Shown here in pieces: positions 26,283 through 35,023 of a stretch of 64,000 nt of DNA. The stretch covers positions 124,001-188,000 of the forward strand of contig CAVPGV010000009.1 of the NCBI GenBank assembly GCA_963704075.1, given 5' to 3'. The stretch is from JADKAV01 sp963704075 (lineage in GTDB: Bacteria; Actinomycetota; Actinomycetes; S36-B12; UBA10799). The notes beneath the pieces were generated by a model. That model ran no database searches, was not told the DNA's origin, and worked only from the letters and a program-made list of their open reading frames with translations. Positions within the stretch are counted from its first letter, which is position 1, and the number at the start of each line of letters is the position of its first letter. A program made the position numbers and the translations under genes.

Positions 26283-27154
26283 TGGCAGCCATCACCGACT
26301 ACGCGGTGGTGCTGCTCACCCAGGGACTGCGACCCGCGGAGCTGAGCAGAGCAGTGGAATCCGTCCTCGCGCAGACCGGCGTCGACACCGACATCGTGGT
26401 GGTGGGCAACGGCTGGGAGCCAACCGGACTGCCCCCAGGGGTCCGCGGCCTGGCACTTGCGAACAACGTGGGCATCCCCGCCGGTCGCAATGCCGGGGTG
26501 GCGGCGACGACAGCACCCATGATCTTCTTCCTCGACGACGACGCGTGGCTGCCGGAAGCCGACACTCTGGCCAGGATCTCGCAGATGTTCGCGGACAACC
26601 CCCGCTTCGGGCTGATCCAGCCCCGGGTCACCGATCCGGAGTCGTCGACCGACCCGACCCGTTGGATCCCCCGCATGCACAAAGGTGACCCGCGGCACAG
26701 CAGCGCGGTCTTCAGCGTCTGGGAGGGCGCGACCGCGATCCCGCGCGACGTGTTCGACTGCGCGGGGGGCTGGCCCGAGCCCTTCTTCTACGCCCACGAA
26801 GGTATCGAGTTGGCCTGGCGGGTCTGGGAGTGTGACCGGATCGTCTGGTACGCCGGCGACCTCGTTGCACACCATCCGGTCATCGATCCACGCCGTCACA
26901 GTGAGTACTACCGGCTCAACGCCCGCAACCGGGTCTGGCTGGCCCGGCGCAACCTGCCATGGCCCGTAGGCCTTCCCTATGTGGGGACATGGACCGCCGT
27001 GCAGCGCCTCCGTTCGCGGAAGGACCCGCTGGCGTGGCGCGCCTGGTGGGAAGGATTCCGCGAGGGGTGGAGTGCCGATCCAGGCCCACGTCGACCGATT
27101 CGGTGGGCGACCGTCGCCGAGATGAGCCGGTACGGGCGTCCACCTGTGGTCTGA
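26282..27154 (+). CDS. Family 2 glycosyltransferase
   Basis: Cytoplasmic GT-A glycosyltransferase of 290 residues. The N-terminal nucleotide-sugar domain has VVLLTQGLRPAELSRAV, the acidic FFLDDDAWLPEA (DxD-like) and a later EGATAIPRDVF; HEGIELAWRVWE resembles the ED-type catalytic motif. The C-terminal part is Arg/Trp-rich (LNARNRVWLARRNLPW), as in rhamnosyl- and galactosyltransferases of wall polymers. Its ATG shares one base with the LCP stop (TGATG), so it belongs to that operon. Donor and acceptor are unknown. Confidence 0.88.
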   Translation: MAAITDYAVVLLTQGLRPAELSRAVESVLAQTGVDTDIVVVGNGWEPTGLPPGVRGLALANNVGIPAGRNAGVAATTAPMIFFLDDDAWLPEADTLARISQMFADNPRFGLIQPRVTDPESSTDPTRWIPRMHKGDPRHSSAVFSVWEGATAIPRDVFDCAGGWPEPFFYAHEGIELAWRVWECDRIVWYAGDLVAHHPVIDPRRHSEYYRLNARNRVWLARRNLPWPVGLPYVGTWTAVQRLRSRKDPLAWRAWWEGFREGWSADPGPRRPIRWATVAEMSRYGRPPVV

Positions 27155-27419
27155 GGCGGACCGGTCTGCCGACGTTCAGTGGCGCCGATGTGACCCGGTC
27201 GAAGAACCGCAGGCTTCTCAGGTCCAGCGGGGATTCGGTGATCCGCTGTGCCCTGTCCTCGCAGGGGGTGTCACGTCGCTGACAGCGCGATCCGGAAAGG
27301 CCTGCTCGTTGAGCCGGGGTTGGAGCGCGTTCGGCGCAGTCCAAGCGCTGGCCGTCCAGTCGGGCGTTCCCCGCTGATGCCAGAGGTGAATTGACGTGCC
27401 CACCGCAGGTACGCCAGAG

Positions 27420-28691
27420 TCAGCCCGGTCCGAGCTCGCGCGCCGCGAGGTCACCAACGCGTTCCTCCGTGAGGCGGATCTGCGTCTCACCGTATTCCGC
27501 GACCTCCGCGGTGGCCTCGATGAACCGCCGGGTGGATGCCCCCTGCGAAACATCCCCGAAGTGCCGGTCGACCCAGTAGGCGCGTTGATCGTGCAGCGTG
27601 TCGGAGGCAAGCGCACGGCCAACCAGCTCTGCGGCAGCACCGGCCTGTGACGACGTGAGGCGGTAGCACGCGGACAAGAAGCTGTTGTTCGCCCCCACCG
27701 CCGATTCGGCTGCGGGCACGGTCACGATGAGCGGTTTCCCGGTCACCAGCCAGTCGAAGGCCATCGCGGAGTTGTCCACGATGGCGATGTTCGACTCGGC
27801 GATTTGTACGTCGATCTGACCGGCGGTGTCGATGACATTCCTCGGGCGGCCTGCGGGCAGGCGGCTGTTCGCCCGACCCAGCATGGTGCGGATCTCCCGG
27901 TCGGCTTGCCGGTACGTTGCGGAGTGGGTCCCGGACAGTGGGTGCGGGCGATAGATGACCCGATACCCGCCGGACAACAGACTGCCGACCAGTTGACGCC
28001 CCGCGGACTCGATCGAACCGTAGGCCATCGACGGCCGGTCGCCCTCCCACGTCGGAGCGTAGAACACGGTGGTCACAGCACTGCTGCCGCTGCGGTCCTG
28101 GGAAAGGAAGTCCAGCTGTGGGCGGCCGATCTGCCGGGTGCGGACCGCCGGATCGTAATTGGGCAACGAGCCGAGGATGCGGTCATGTGCCGCCTGGCCC
28201 GCGATGAAAGCGAAGTCGTAGGCACGCAACTGGCCGCTGGACATGTAACCCTTTTCGCTTTCCCCATGTGAGATGAACACGTGCATGGGCCGGCCGTACC
28301 GCATGAGTTGGAAGTTGCGCACCGACTGGTTGACGTACAGCACCACGCGGGGGTCGGCGCTGGTCATGTAGTTCTCCATATCGGGCAGGTTCCGCAGGTA
28401 GACCACGGGCAGGGAGCATTCCTGCGCAACCATCCGGGCAACCGTCGCCTTGCGCACCGAGATGACGGTCGGCATGGCTTCGTTCAACGCTGTCAGCGGC
28501 TGATACCACTGACGTAACTGGTAGAGGTACAACTCCGGATCATCATCGGCGAAATGCGCCATCACCCGCGCCGGCGGCAACGCCGTCGGCTCGCGCCGCA
28601 GGTGCCGTCGGCTGGCAGCATCGCGCGAAGACCGACGCACCCGCAGGTACTCGTTGCGTGCCAGGGTGCTGACCTTCGAAGCGACGTTCAC
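27420..28691 (-). CDS. CDP-glycerol/polyol glycerophosphotransferase-like protein (TagF-like 1)
   Basis: Member of the TagB/TagF superfamily, 423 residues, probably adding polyol-phosphate or sugar-phosphate units to a surface polymer. The N-terminal part (YLYQLRQWYQPLTALNE) is shared with the paralogue at 30796. The catalytic part has HVFISHGESEKGYMSSGQ in place of the usual HGTP loop, FYAPTWEGDRPSMAYGS, YRPHPLSG and the late IVDNSAMAFDWLVTGKPLIV. No membrane helices. GTG 28691 has TAGCGT 6 nt upstream. It converges with the family 2 glycosyltransferase across 265 bp and lies downstream of a sulfotransferase-like gene. Confidence 0.82.
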   Translation of the reverse strand: MNVASKVSTLARNEYLRVRRSSRDAASRRHLRREPTALPPARVMAHFADDDPELYLYQLRQWYQPLTALNEAMPTVISVRKATVARMVAQECSLPVVYLRNLPDMENYMTSADPRVVLYVNQSVRNFQLMRYGRPMHVFISHGESEKGYMSSGQLRAYDFAFIAGQAAHDRILGSLPNYDPAVRTRQIGRPQLDFLSQDRSGSSAVTTVFYAPTWEGDRPSMAYGSIESAGRQLVGSLLSGGYRVIYRPHPLSGTHSATYRQADREIRTMLGRANSRLPAGRPRNVIDTAGQIDVQIAESNIAIVDNSAMAFDWLVTGKPLIVTVPAAESAVGANNSFLSACYRLTSSQAGAAAELVGRALASDTLHDQRAYWVDRHFGDVSQGASTRRFIEATAEVAEYGETQIRLTEERVGDLAARELGPG

Positions 28692-28697
28692 ACGCGC

Positions 28698-28703
28698 ACG
28701 CTA
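28698..28703 (-). promoter_or_regulatory. Predicted -10 element for TagF-like 1 (leaderless)
   Basis: TAGCGT on the minus strand, 6-nt spacer, GTG 28691. It lies in the 57-bp gap after the sulfotransferase-like gene, suggesting the gene can be transcribed separately. Confidence 0.5.
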
Positions 28704-28748
28704 GCACCAGCAACCACCCCCGCCCGGACCCGCGGATGCACCAACGGG

Positions 28749-29876
28749 TCAGTGGGCTTTGGCGTCTTTCATACGCTCGGCACGCACTGTTTCGATCTGA
28801 TCGGTGAGTTCGCGGCGCTGCGCCAGGGCGGCAATCAGCAGTCCCTCGACCGCAGCCACCGCAGCGGCCACTTCGAGTTCCTGCGGACGATCCGCATGCC
28901 CGGCCCTCGGTGCAACCGCCAGGGCCTCGGGATCTCCGATCACATCCACGCCCAGCCCGGCGATACCGGTGGCGAAATCGCGTCCCAACTCGCCTGCTCG
29001 GCGGGCTGCCCATCCGGGCGTCTCCAACTTCGGCTCGGCGGGGTCCGGATCACGCTGTTCGACCATGCTGAGCACCAGTCCGCGGCGGATCAAGGAGTTG
29101 AACTGGTCCCACTTGAGTTCGTCGGTCACCTCTTTGTTGAGCCGGCGCACGAACTCGGCCTCGGCCCTGGTCATCGAGCGGTTGTTGAGCAATCCTCCGC
29201 GTTCGCTGAGCACACCGGTCGGCAGAGCCAGCAGAGCCTCGAATCCGCGGAAGATCGCGCCGTGGTCCCCGGCTGCGATGATCACGACATGGGTGCGCTC
29301 AGGCCCCACGATGTCGGCCCACCGGGCCACTTGTGCGACCTGATCGTGTCGGTACCAGAACTTCTGTGCCCGTTTGCCCGGCTCGTCAGCCAGGATCATC
29401 CGCAGCCACCGGCGGTAGGACAACGACGTGCCCTTCTTGACCTGCTGCTGCCAGGCGGAGGGCAGAATGTGCCCGACCGCACGCAGGGTCACCGCGACAT
29501 GAACACGCTTGGGCCCCCCGAGGTCGTCGACGATACGCCGCGCCACGTCGACTCCGATGTCGTCGAGGAACTCGCTGCTGATGATGGAACGGCCGTCGAA
29601 GCGGGTTTCGGAAACCAACTGCTTCCACCATCGGCGCGGTGGTGCGCCGGCGCTGTCGTCGCGCCACCCGTAGGCCTTGCCCGCACCGGCCAGCACGGCG
29701 GCATGCTGGTCGCGGGCATCGCCGGGATACCGCACCCCATGCTCGGCCAGCACCGGGCGGGCGTCGGCCAAGGCGGCCTGCAACGCCGTCGTCCCGGTCT
29801 TGTGCACCCCCACGTGCAGAAGGACCTCGCCGGCAGCAATCGGAGTGACCGCATGCGATGCGGCGTCGGTTTCCAT
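28749..29876 (-). CDS. Sulfotransferase-like protein (copy 1)
   Basis: Protein of 375 residues with the 5'-phosphosulfate (PAPS) loop of sulfotransferases near the N-terminus (LLHVGVHKTGTTALQ, about 18-32). Further motifs are RSIISSEFLDDIG, VAVTLRAVGHILPSAWQQQV (the 3'-phosphate-type Arg/Ser segment), FWYRHDQVAQVARWADIVG and FVRRLNKEV. The C-terminal 70 residues look helical. Copy 2 at 32329-33510 is colinear and closely similar. It probably sulfates a sugar or polyol of the local surface polymer, but the acceptor is unknown. ATG 29876 has TACGAT 8 nt upstream. Confidence 0.78.
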   Translation of the reverse strand: METDAASHAVTPIAAGEVLLHVGVHKTGTTALQAALADARPVLAEHGVRYPGDARDQHAAVLAGAGKAYGWRDDSAGAPPRRWWKQLVSETRFDGRSIISSEFLDDIGVDVARRIVDDLGGPKRVHVAVTLRAVGHILPSAWQQQVKKGTSLSYRRWLRMILADEPGKRAQKFWYRHDQVAQVARWADIVGPERTHVVIIAAGDHGAIFRGFEALLALPTGVLSERGGLLNNRSMTRAEAEFVRRLNKEVTDELKWDQFNSLIRRGLVLSMVEQRDPDPAEPKLETPGWAARRAGELGRDFATGIAGLGVDVIGDPEALAVAPRAGHADRPQELEVAAAVAAVEGLLIAALAQRRELTDQIETVRAERMKDAKAH

Positions 29877-29954
29877 CGAGGACGATCGTACAAGAACCCC
29901 GCGCATCAGCCCCCATCGCAGCGCTGCCGGGCCCCGGATATCTTCCCCAGCGGC

Positions 29955-29960
29955 TAGAGT
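29955..29960 (+). promoter_or_regulatory. Predicted -10 element for the nucleotidyltransferase gene
   Basis: TAGAGT lies 37 nt upstream of ATG 29998. A leader of about 30 nt carrying CGGAGA is expected. It is divergent from sulfotransferase copy 1. Confidence 0.45.
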
Positions 29961-29997
29961 TGTGGCAGCCCACTGACACGTCGAACGGAGACCCCAT

Positions 29998-30690
29998 ATG
30001 ACCATCCAGGTCGCCATCCTGGCCGCAGGCATGGGCACCCGACTCGGTCGGCCGTGGCCGAAGCCGCTGACTCAGTTGAAGGACGGGCGCAGCATCATGG
30101 CCCAGCAGCGCGACAACGTCCGTCAGGTTTTCTCCGACGATGCTCGTCTCATCACCGTTGTGGGCTTCAAGCTGGAGTCCATCTTGGAGTCCTTCCCCGC
30201 GGGATTGTTCGTCTACAACGAGAACTTCGACACCACCAACACGTCCAAGAGCCTGTTGCGGGCGCTGCGTTCGTCGTGTGACGGACCCGTCATCTGGATG
30301 AACGGCGACGTGGTCTTCGACCCGGAGGTGCTCGAACGGTTGAAACCAGCGGTGGCAGCCGAGGAGAACATCATCTGCGTCAACACGTCGGCTGTGGCCG
30401 AGGAAGAGGTCAAGTACACCGTTGACGGTGAAGGTTTCGTCGATGAGTTGAGCAAGACGGTGAAGGACGCGCTGGGCGAGGCGGTCGGGATCAACCTGAT
30501 TTCCGGACGGGACAAGGCCGCGCTCATCGAATGCCTGGAGCAGGTCGACGAGCAGGACTACTTCGAGCGCGGCATCGAGTTGGCGATCGAGGAACACGGA
30601 GTTCGCTTCCGGCCAGTGGACATCTCCGATCTCTTCGCTGTGGAGATCGACTTCGACGCGGATCTGCAGCGCGTGAACTCACTGACCTGA
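29998..30690 (+). CDS. LicC-like nucleotidyltransferase
   Basis: Nucleotidyltransferase of 230 residues. The N-terminal signature VAILAAGMGTRLGRPWPKPL binds NTP. Then come VVGFKLESILESF, NTSKSLLRAL (like the N-x-S-L segment of LicC phosphocholine cytidylyltransferases) and IWMNGDVVFDPEVL with the metal-binding Asp. There is no left-handed helix domain, unlike manC. Next to TagF-like polymerases it may make a CDP-activated polyol or choline-like unit; this is inferred from context. CGGAGA precedes ATG 29998. Confidence 0.82.
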   Translation: MTIQVAILAAGMGTRLGRPWPKPLTQLKDGRSIMAQQRDNVRQVFSDDARLITVVGFKLESILESFPAGLFVYNENFDTTNTSKSLLRALRSSCDGPVIWMNGDVVFDPEVLERLKPAVAAEENIICVNTSAVAEEEVKYTVDGEGFVDELSKTVKDALGEAVGINLISGRDKAALIECLEQVDEQDYFERGIELAIEEHGVRFRPVDISDLFAVEIDFDADLQRVNSLT

Positions 30691-30759
30691 GCCACCCGGA
30701 CCGGCGCTCACGTCAGCAGCGCGGTGGGCTGTGGGTGTCGGGCCGCTTTGCGGAAACGG

Positions 30760-30765
30760 TATTCT
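30760..30765 (+). promoter_or_regulatory. Predicted -10 element for TagF-like 2
   Basis: TATTCT lies 30 nt upstream of GTG 30796. The expected leader of about 24 nt carries a strong AAGGAGGA site. No clear -35. Confidence 0.45.
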
Positions 30766-30795
30766 CGGGGCTGCGCCCATCTATAAGGAGGACTC

Positions 30796-32148
30796 GTGGC
30801 CAGCAGGGCTAAACAGATCTACTGGGCGGTCTTGCGGGCATGGAAGGCTGGATCTGCCGGCGAGTTGGTGGAGCGCTGGGAGAGCCAAACCGGTGACCGA
30901 CAATTGCCAGACGACCATTTCGAGACGATGGTCTACTACGCAGACGGCGTCGTGAACCTCTACCAGTTGCGGCAATGGTTCGAACCACTGCGCAAACTCG
31001 ACGAGCAATCCCCCGTCGCGCTGGTGTGCCGCTCGGCCTCGTCCGCGCTGGCGCTGCTCGAGGAGTCCCCAGTACCGGTCATCTATGCCCCGCGCATGGA
31101 GAACATCGAGGACCTGGTCAACCGGCAGCGGTTCAAGATGGCGCTGTACGTCAATCAGAACACCCGCAACTTCCAGATGATGCGGATCAACAGCATCCTG
31201 CACGTCTTCATCAGCCATGGCGAGAGCGACAAGTCGTACATGGTGTCCGGTCAGATGAAGTCCTACGACTACGCCTTCATCGCCGGCGATGCTGCCGCCT
31301 CCCGGCTGTCGAAAGCGCTACTGGGATACGACGTCGCGACCCGCACCAAGCGCATAGGTCGACCCCAGATGGACTTCGTGCCGCAGGGTGGACCGGATCT
31401 GCCCGCGGACGGCCGCACTGTGGTCTTCTACGCCCCGACCTGGGAGGGCGACCGCCCCAGCATGAGTTACGGCTCGTTGACGTCGCACGGAATCGAGATG
31501 GCCACGGCGTTGCTCGCCTCGCCTGACCACCGACTGATCTTCCGCGCACACCCCCGGACCGGGGTCGTCTCGAATGAACACCAGGCCGCTCGCGAACGTA
31601 TCGAGGAGATGATCGCGCGGGCCAACCTCGCCGACCCCGGGGCCCAGCACTTTGCCGACACCACACCCTCCTTCGATTGGCAGTTCCACGCCGCCGATGC
31701 CTGCATCACTGACGTGTCCGCCGTCGCTATTGACTGGTTGACGACTGGCAAACCCCTCATCGTGACTCGTCCAGCTTCTCCGACGGCGACGCTGCCGGAT
31801 GAGGGCTTCCTGGCCGATGCCCGGACTTTCCCGCGTAAGCAGGCCGCTGACGTCCTCGCGGAATTGCAGGCAGTCGCGGACGACGAGGAACAGAAGGCGA
31901 CCCGGGCTGCGTGGACGCAGTGGTACTTCGGCGACACCACGCCTGGGGCTCCCAGTGCGGCGTGGCTGCAGGCCTGCAGTGAGGTCCGCGATCAGCGTGA
32001 TCAGTGGCTTGCGCAGTTGTCTCGACGGTGTGGAACGACAGCCGGAGGCCGCAGCGGAGATCCGGCGACCGACCAACGACCTCGAGGAGATGGAGTTCGA
32101 GTCGTAAGCCAGGCGCTTCGGTCCGCCGGTCGGGCCAGGCGGAGATGA
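30796..32148 (+). CDS. TagF-like polyol-phosphate transferase (TagF-like 2), possible late frameshift
   Basis: Paralogue of the protein at 27420-28691, with the same N-terminal LYQLRQWFEPLRKLDE block and catalytic motifs: HVFISHGESDKSYMVSGQ, VFYAPTWEGDRPSMSYGS, FRAHPRTG and ACITDVSAVAIDWLTTGKPL. As read it has 450 residues with a strange Arg/Gly-rich tail (CGTTAGGRSGD onward). Dropping one base near 32018-32020 changes the tail to an acidic helical one ending LEEMEFES with a stop at 32105-32107, which looks more natural. GTG 30796 has AAGGAGGA upstream. It converges on sulfotransferase copy 2. Confidence 0.8.
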   Translation: MASRAKQIYWAVLRAWKAGSAGELVERWESQTGDRQLPDDHFETMVYYADGVVNLYQLRQWFEPLRKLDEQSPVALVCRSASSALALLEESPVPVIYAPRMENIEDLVNRQRFKMALYVNQNTRNFQMMRINSILHVFISHGESDKSYMVSGQMKSYDYAFIAGDAAASRLSKALLGYDVATRTKRIGRPQMDFVPQGGPDLPADGRTVVFYAPTWEGDRPSMSYGSLTSHGIEMATALLASPDHRLIFRAHPRTGVVSNEHQAARERIEEMIARANLADPGAQHFADTTPSFDWQFHAADACITDVSAVAIDWLTTGKPLIVTRPASPTATLPDEGFLADARTFPRKQAADVLAELQAVADDEEQKATRAAWTQWYFGDTTPGAPSAAWLQACSEVRDQRDQWLAQLSRRCGTTAGGRSGDPATDQRPRGDGVRVVSQALRSAGRARRR

Positions 32149-32227
32149 CTCGCCTTAGCAATGCTTGGCCCCGGCGGGCAGACCGTTAAGGGCCGCAGAA
32201 TGACCGGTGGCCAGGCGGCTCGCGTAA

Positions 32228-32285
32228 GAACGTTGTGCACGGGTTAGAGGTCCCACGCGTGGAATCTCTAACCTCGTGCACGTTC
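32228..32285. terminator. Large hairpin between converging genes
   Basis: Arms at 32228-32249 and 32266-32285 pair almost fully, with two small bulges. The loop contains the palindrome CCACGCGTGG. A degenerate extra copy of the right arm (AACCTCGCTCACGTTG) follows at 32290-32305. It lies between TagF-like 2 (plus) and sulfotransferase copy 2 (minus) and may terminate both. Confidence 0.6.
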
Positions 32286-32328
32286 GCTGAACCTCGCTCA
32301 CGTTGTCGGCCGACTGCCGACCCACCGG

Positions 32329-33510
32329 CTAACCCTTGACGCGCGCCTTGAGAACCCTGGCCATACGGCGCGCGTTCCAGCGACTGCGCGGGGTAGTCAC
32401 CTCGGCCGGCGTAGCGGTCAGTTCCGCCAATTGGCTGGCCAACACCCGCTGTTCTGCCAATGCCTCTTCGACCAATCCGACCGTGGCGGCCACCACCACA
32501 TCCATGGCGATGGTGTCCGGCTGCACGGTCTCACCTGAGCGCGCCCGCATGCCGAGATCGGACAGATCACCGATCACATCCACGTCCAGCGTCGATAGAC
32601 CCTCGGCGAATCCGGCTCCGATTTCGGCCGCCCTGTCGGCTGCCCAAGCCGGCGTCTCGAGTCTGGCTTCGCCGGAAGCCGGGCGGCGCTTCTCCACCAT
32701 GTTGAGCACCAATCCTCGCCGGACCAGGCCGCTGAACTCGTCCCAGTTCATGGTGCCCACCAGATTCTTGTTCAACCGGCGCACGAACTCGGCCTCAGCA
32801 GCGGTCATGGACCGGTTCAACACCTGGCTCTCACCGCCGGACAGCAGACCTTCGGGGAGGTCCAACAACGTCTCGAACGCGGTGAAGATCGCCGTCCGGT
32901 CGCCGTCCGGAATCACCACCACATGCACGCGCTCGGGGCCCACGATGTCGCACCACCGCTGGACTTGCACCACCTGATCGTGGCGATACCAGAACCGGGT
33001 ACTCCGGCTGGAGTCGGGATCGTTGAGGATCACGTCCAGCCACGACTCGTACGACATGGACATGCCCGACTTGACGTGCTGCTGCCACGCCGAGGGCAGG
33101 ATGCTGCCGATGGCCCGCAGCGTGACCGCAACATGCACGCGTTGCGGGCCGCCGAGGTCCTCGATCACCTTCGCCGCGGTCTGCGCGCTGATGTCATCGA
33201 GGAATTCACTGCTGATGATCGTGCGACCCTCATAGTCGGCCTCGCGCAGCATCTTGTTCCAGTGACGCTTGGGTGGGACCTTGGCGCCGTTCTCACGCCA
33301 GCCATAGGGTCGGTTCGCCCCGGCCAGGATCGCCTTGTGGTGATAGGTGCGGGTGCCGGGGTAGTTGACACCGTGCTCGCGCAACACCGCTCTGGAGTCG
33401 TTCAGCGCGACTTGCAGGGCGGTGGTGCCGGTCTTGTGAATCCCTACGTGCAGCAGGACCGAACCCTGCTCCACTGGCTGTCCGGCTCGCATCGTGTGCA
33501 TGGCATCCAC
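32329..33510 (-). CDS. Sulfotransferase-like protein (copy 2)
   Basis: Paralogue of 28749-29876 over its whole length, 393 residues. It has the PAPS loop LLHVGIHKTGTTALQ, then RTIISSEFLDDIS, VAVTLRAIGSILPSAWQQHV, FWYRHDQVVQVQRWCDIVG and FVRRLNKNL. The C-terminus is longer and basic (RSRWNARRMARVLKARVKG). Three starts are possible; GTG 33510 is chosen because TAGGAT lies 7 nt upstream and overlaps the alternative ATG codons at 33519 and 33516. The acceptor is unknown. Confidence 0.78.
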   Translation of the reverse strand: MDAMHTMRAGQPVEQGSVLLHVGIHKTGTTALQVALNDSRAVLREHGVNYPGTRTYHHKAILAGANRPYGWRENGAKVPPKRHWNKMLREADYEGRTIISSEFLDDISAQTAAKVIEDLGGPQRVHVAVTLRAIGSILPSAWQQHVKSGMSMSYESWLDVILNDPDSSRSTRFWYRHDQVVQVQRWCDIVGPERVHVVVIPDGDRTAIFTAFETLLDLPEGLLSGGESQVLNRSMTAAEAEFVRRLNKNLVGTMNWDEFSGLVRRGLVLNMVEKRRPASGEARLETPAWAADRAAEIGAGFAEGLSTLDVDVIGDLSDLGMRARSGETVQPDTIAMDVVVAATVGLVEEALAEQRVLASQLAELTATPAEVTTPRSRWNARRMARVLKARVKG

Positions 33511-33517
33511 AGCCATC

Positions 33518-33523
33518 ATCCTA
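33518..33523 (-). promoter_or_regulatory. Predicted -10 element for sulfotransferase copy 2 (leaderless)
   Basis: TAGGAT on the minus strand, 7-nt spacer, GTG 33510. It overlaps the upstream ATG codons, which would then not be transcribed. Confidence 0.4.
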
Positions 33524-33565
33524 GGCTGCGGCCGGTGTCGGCGATGGTCAAGGTTGACAGCGGGT

Positions 33566-35023
33566 TCACCGGACGCGGAACAGTCGGGCGTTGCCGTCCG
33601 GGGCGGTCCACACGCGTGCGAAGTCCTCAACTGGCAACCGCTTTCCTTTGGCCAGCCACAGGTCGTAGTCGAGTTTGCAGAACTCGCACGTCTCATCCGT
33701 GTCGCTGAAGATCAGCACGTACTCCCCCGGTGCGGGCCGGAAACCCTTACGCGTGAAGTCGCGAACGTCGAACGACTTGCCCGCACTGGCCGCGTACACC
33801 GGCAGGATCCGGTAGGTACGTCCGTCGGTCCATACCGTGGCTCCGTCGGGTAACTGCTGCACTGTGCGGTACGGCAGATCGCCACGGTTGGGATAGAACG
33901 TGGGCTCCGTGGTGGCGAATCGAATGCCCGCCACCACCACCAGCAGCGTTAACAGACCCGCCCCCACGCTGGCCGGCAGTCGCAGCCGAGTCGCAGCGCG
34001 CGCACACAGCGTCACCGCCGCGATGGTCAAACCCGGCATGAACGCCAACCAATACCTCGGCACGTCCACTCGCACGCTGGGGCTACTCGGATCGATGACG
34101 CCGGCTTGCAGCACCAACAGCACCGCCGGCAGCACCGCCCACACCACATACAGGCCAACCCTGCCTCGCAGAATCAGACCGGCGGCGATCCCCAGCCCGC
34201 CGATCAGCAGCAGGACCCATCCCCACGGCTCCTGCGCGATCGCGACCGGCAGTCGGGTGAGGTACCACCAACGGTCCTGCCCCAAGTAGCCACCGTCGAG
34301 CACAGAGGTCGAGTCGTTGAGGTCCGAGCCGGTGAGCACGCGCCACTTGGCCCACGGATCGTCCAGCGTCGCTGCGGACAGCACGACGTCTGCCACCGCC
34401 CACGGCAGCAGCCCGACGACCACCGCCAGGTAGCCGACCCACCGCCGCCGCGTCGTCCAGATGATCCAGGCGAACAACGGCCACGTGAACACCGTGGTCT
34501 CGCGGACTTCGAACGCCCACCCAGCGACCAGCCCAGCCGCCACCAGCAACCAGATCCGTTCCCGGGCCCGTGCGCACAGGACCAGGATCAGGGTGAGCCC
34601 GTTCAACGCCACCGCCATCAGGTCCGGATAGCCACGACTGAGGTTGATGAACGTCAACGGCTGGGCCACGAAGGCGATGACCGTCAGCGCCGCCACCGAT
34701 GACGGACCCACCGCGCGGGCAAGTAGGTACACGACCGGGACGATCAGCGCGGTGGCGAGCAAAGCGAAGGCGTAGAACGTGGGCAGCGTGGGACCGAAGA
34801 CCGCCGCCACGGGCAACAGCGGCACGATGATCCCCCACCGCGTCAGCCCGGAGGCGATCCAGTCATGGGTTCCGAAGTTGAGCGCCGCCTGTGCGTAGTG
34901 CCAGGGATCGGAGGTGACCAGGACCGTGCGCCACACCCAGGCCACGACCAGGGTCGACACCAGGAGCAGCGCGAGCACGGGGACGTCCACCCGGACCCGC
35001 CAGGAGTCAGCGCAGGGCTGCAT
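33566..35023 (-). CDS. Polytopic membrane protein, GT-C glycosyltransferase-like
   Basis: Membrane protein of 485 residues with about ten hydrophobic helices. An N-terminal loop after the first helix contains acidic and aromatic residues (VTSDPWHYAQAAL), followed by a long series of helices and a soluble C-terminal domain of about 110 residues (YRTVQQLPDGATVWTDGRTY; CEFCKLDYDLWLAKG). This is the layout of GT-C enzymes that use polyprenyl-phosphate sugars outside the membrane. The family is not certain. Its ATG overlaps the end of the large TagF gene by 17 bp, so the two are probably coupled. Confidence 0.72.
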   Translation of the reverse strand: MQPCADSWRVRVDVPVLALLLVSTLVVAWVWRTVLVTSDPWHYAQAALNFGTHDWIASGLTRWGIIVPLLPVAAVFGPTLPTFYAFALLATALIVPVVYLLARAVGPSSVAALTVIAFVAQPLTFINLSRGYPDLMAVALNGLTLILVLCARARERIWLLVAAGLVAGWAFEVRETTVFTWPLFAWIIWTTRRRWVGYLAVVVGLLPWAVADVVLSAATLDDPWAKWRVLTGSDLNDSTSVLDGGYLGQDRWWYLTRLPVAIAQEPWGWVLLLIGGLGIAAGLILRGRVGLYVVWAVLPAVLLVLQAGVIDPSSPSVRVDVPRYWLAFMPGLTIAAVTLCARAATRLRLPASVGAGLLTLLVVVAGIRFATTEPTFYPNRGDLPYRTVQQLPDGATVWTDGRTYRILPVYAASAGKSFDVRDFTRKGFRPAPGEYVLIFSDTDETCEFCKLDYDLWLAKGKRLPVEDFARVWTAPDGNARLFRVR

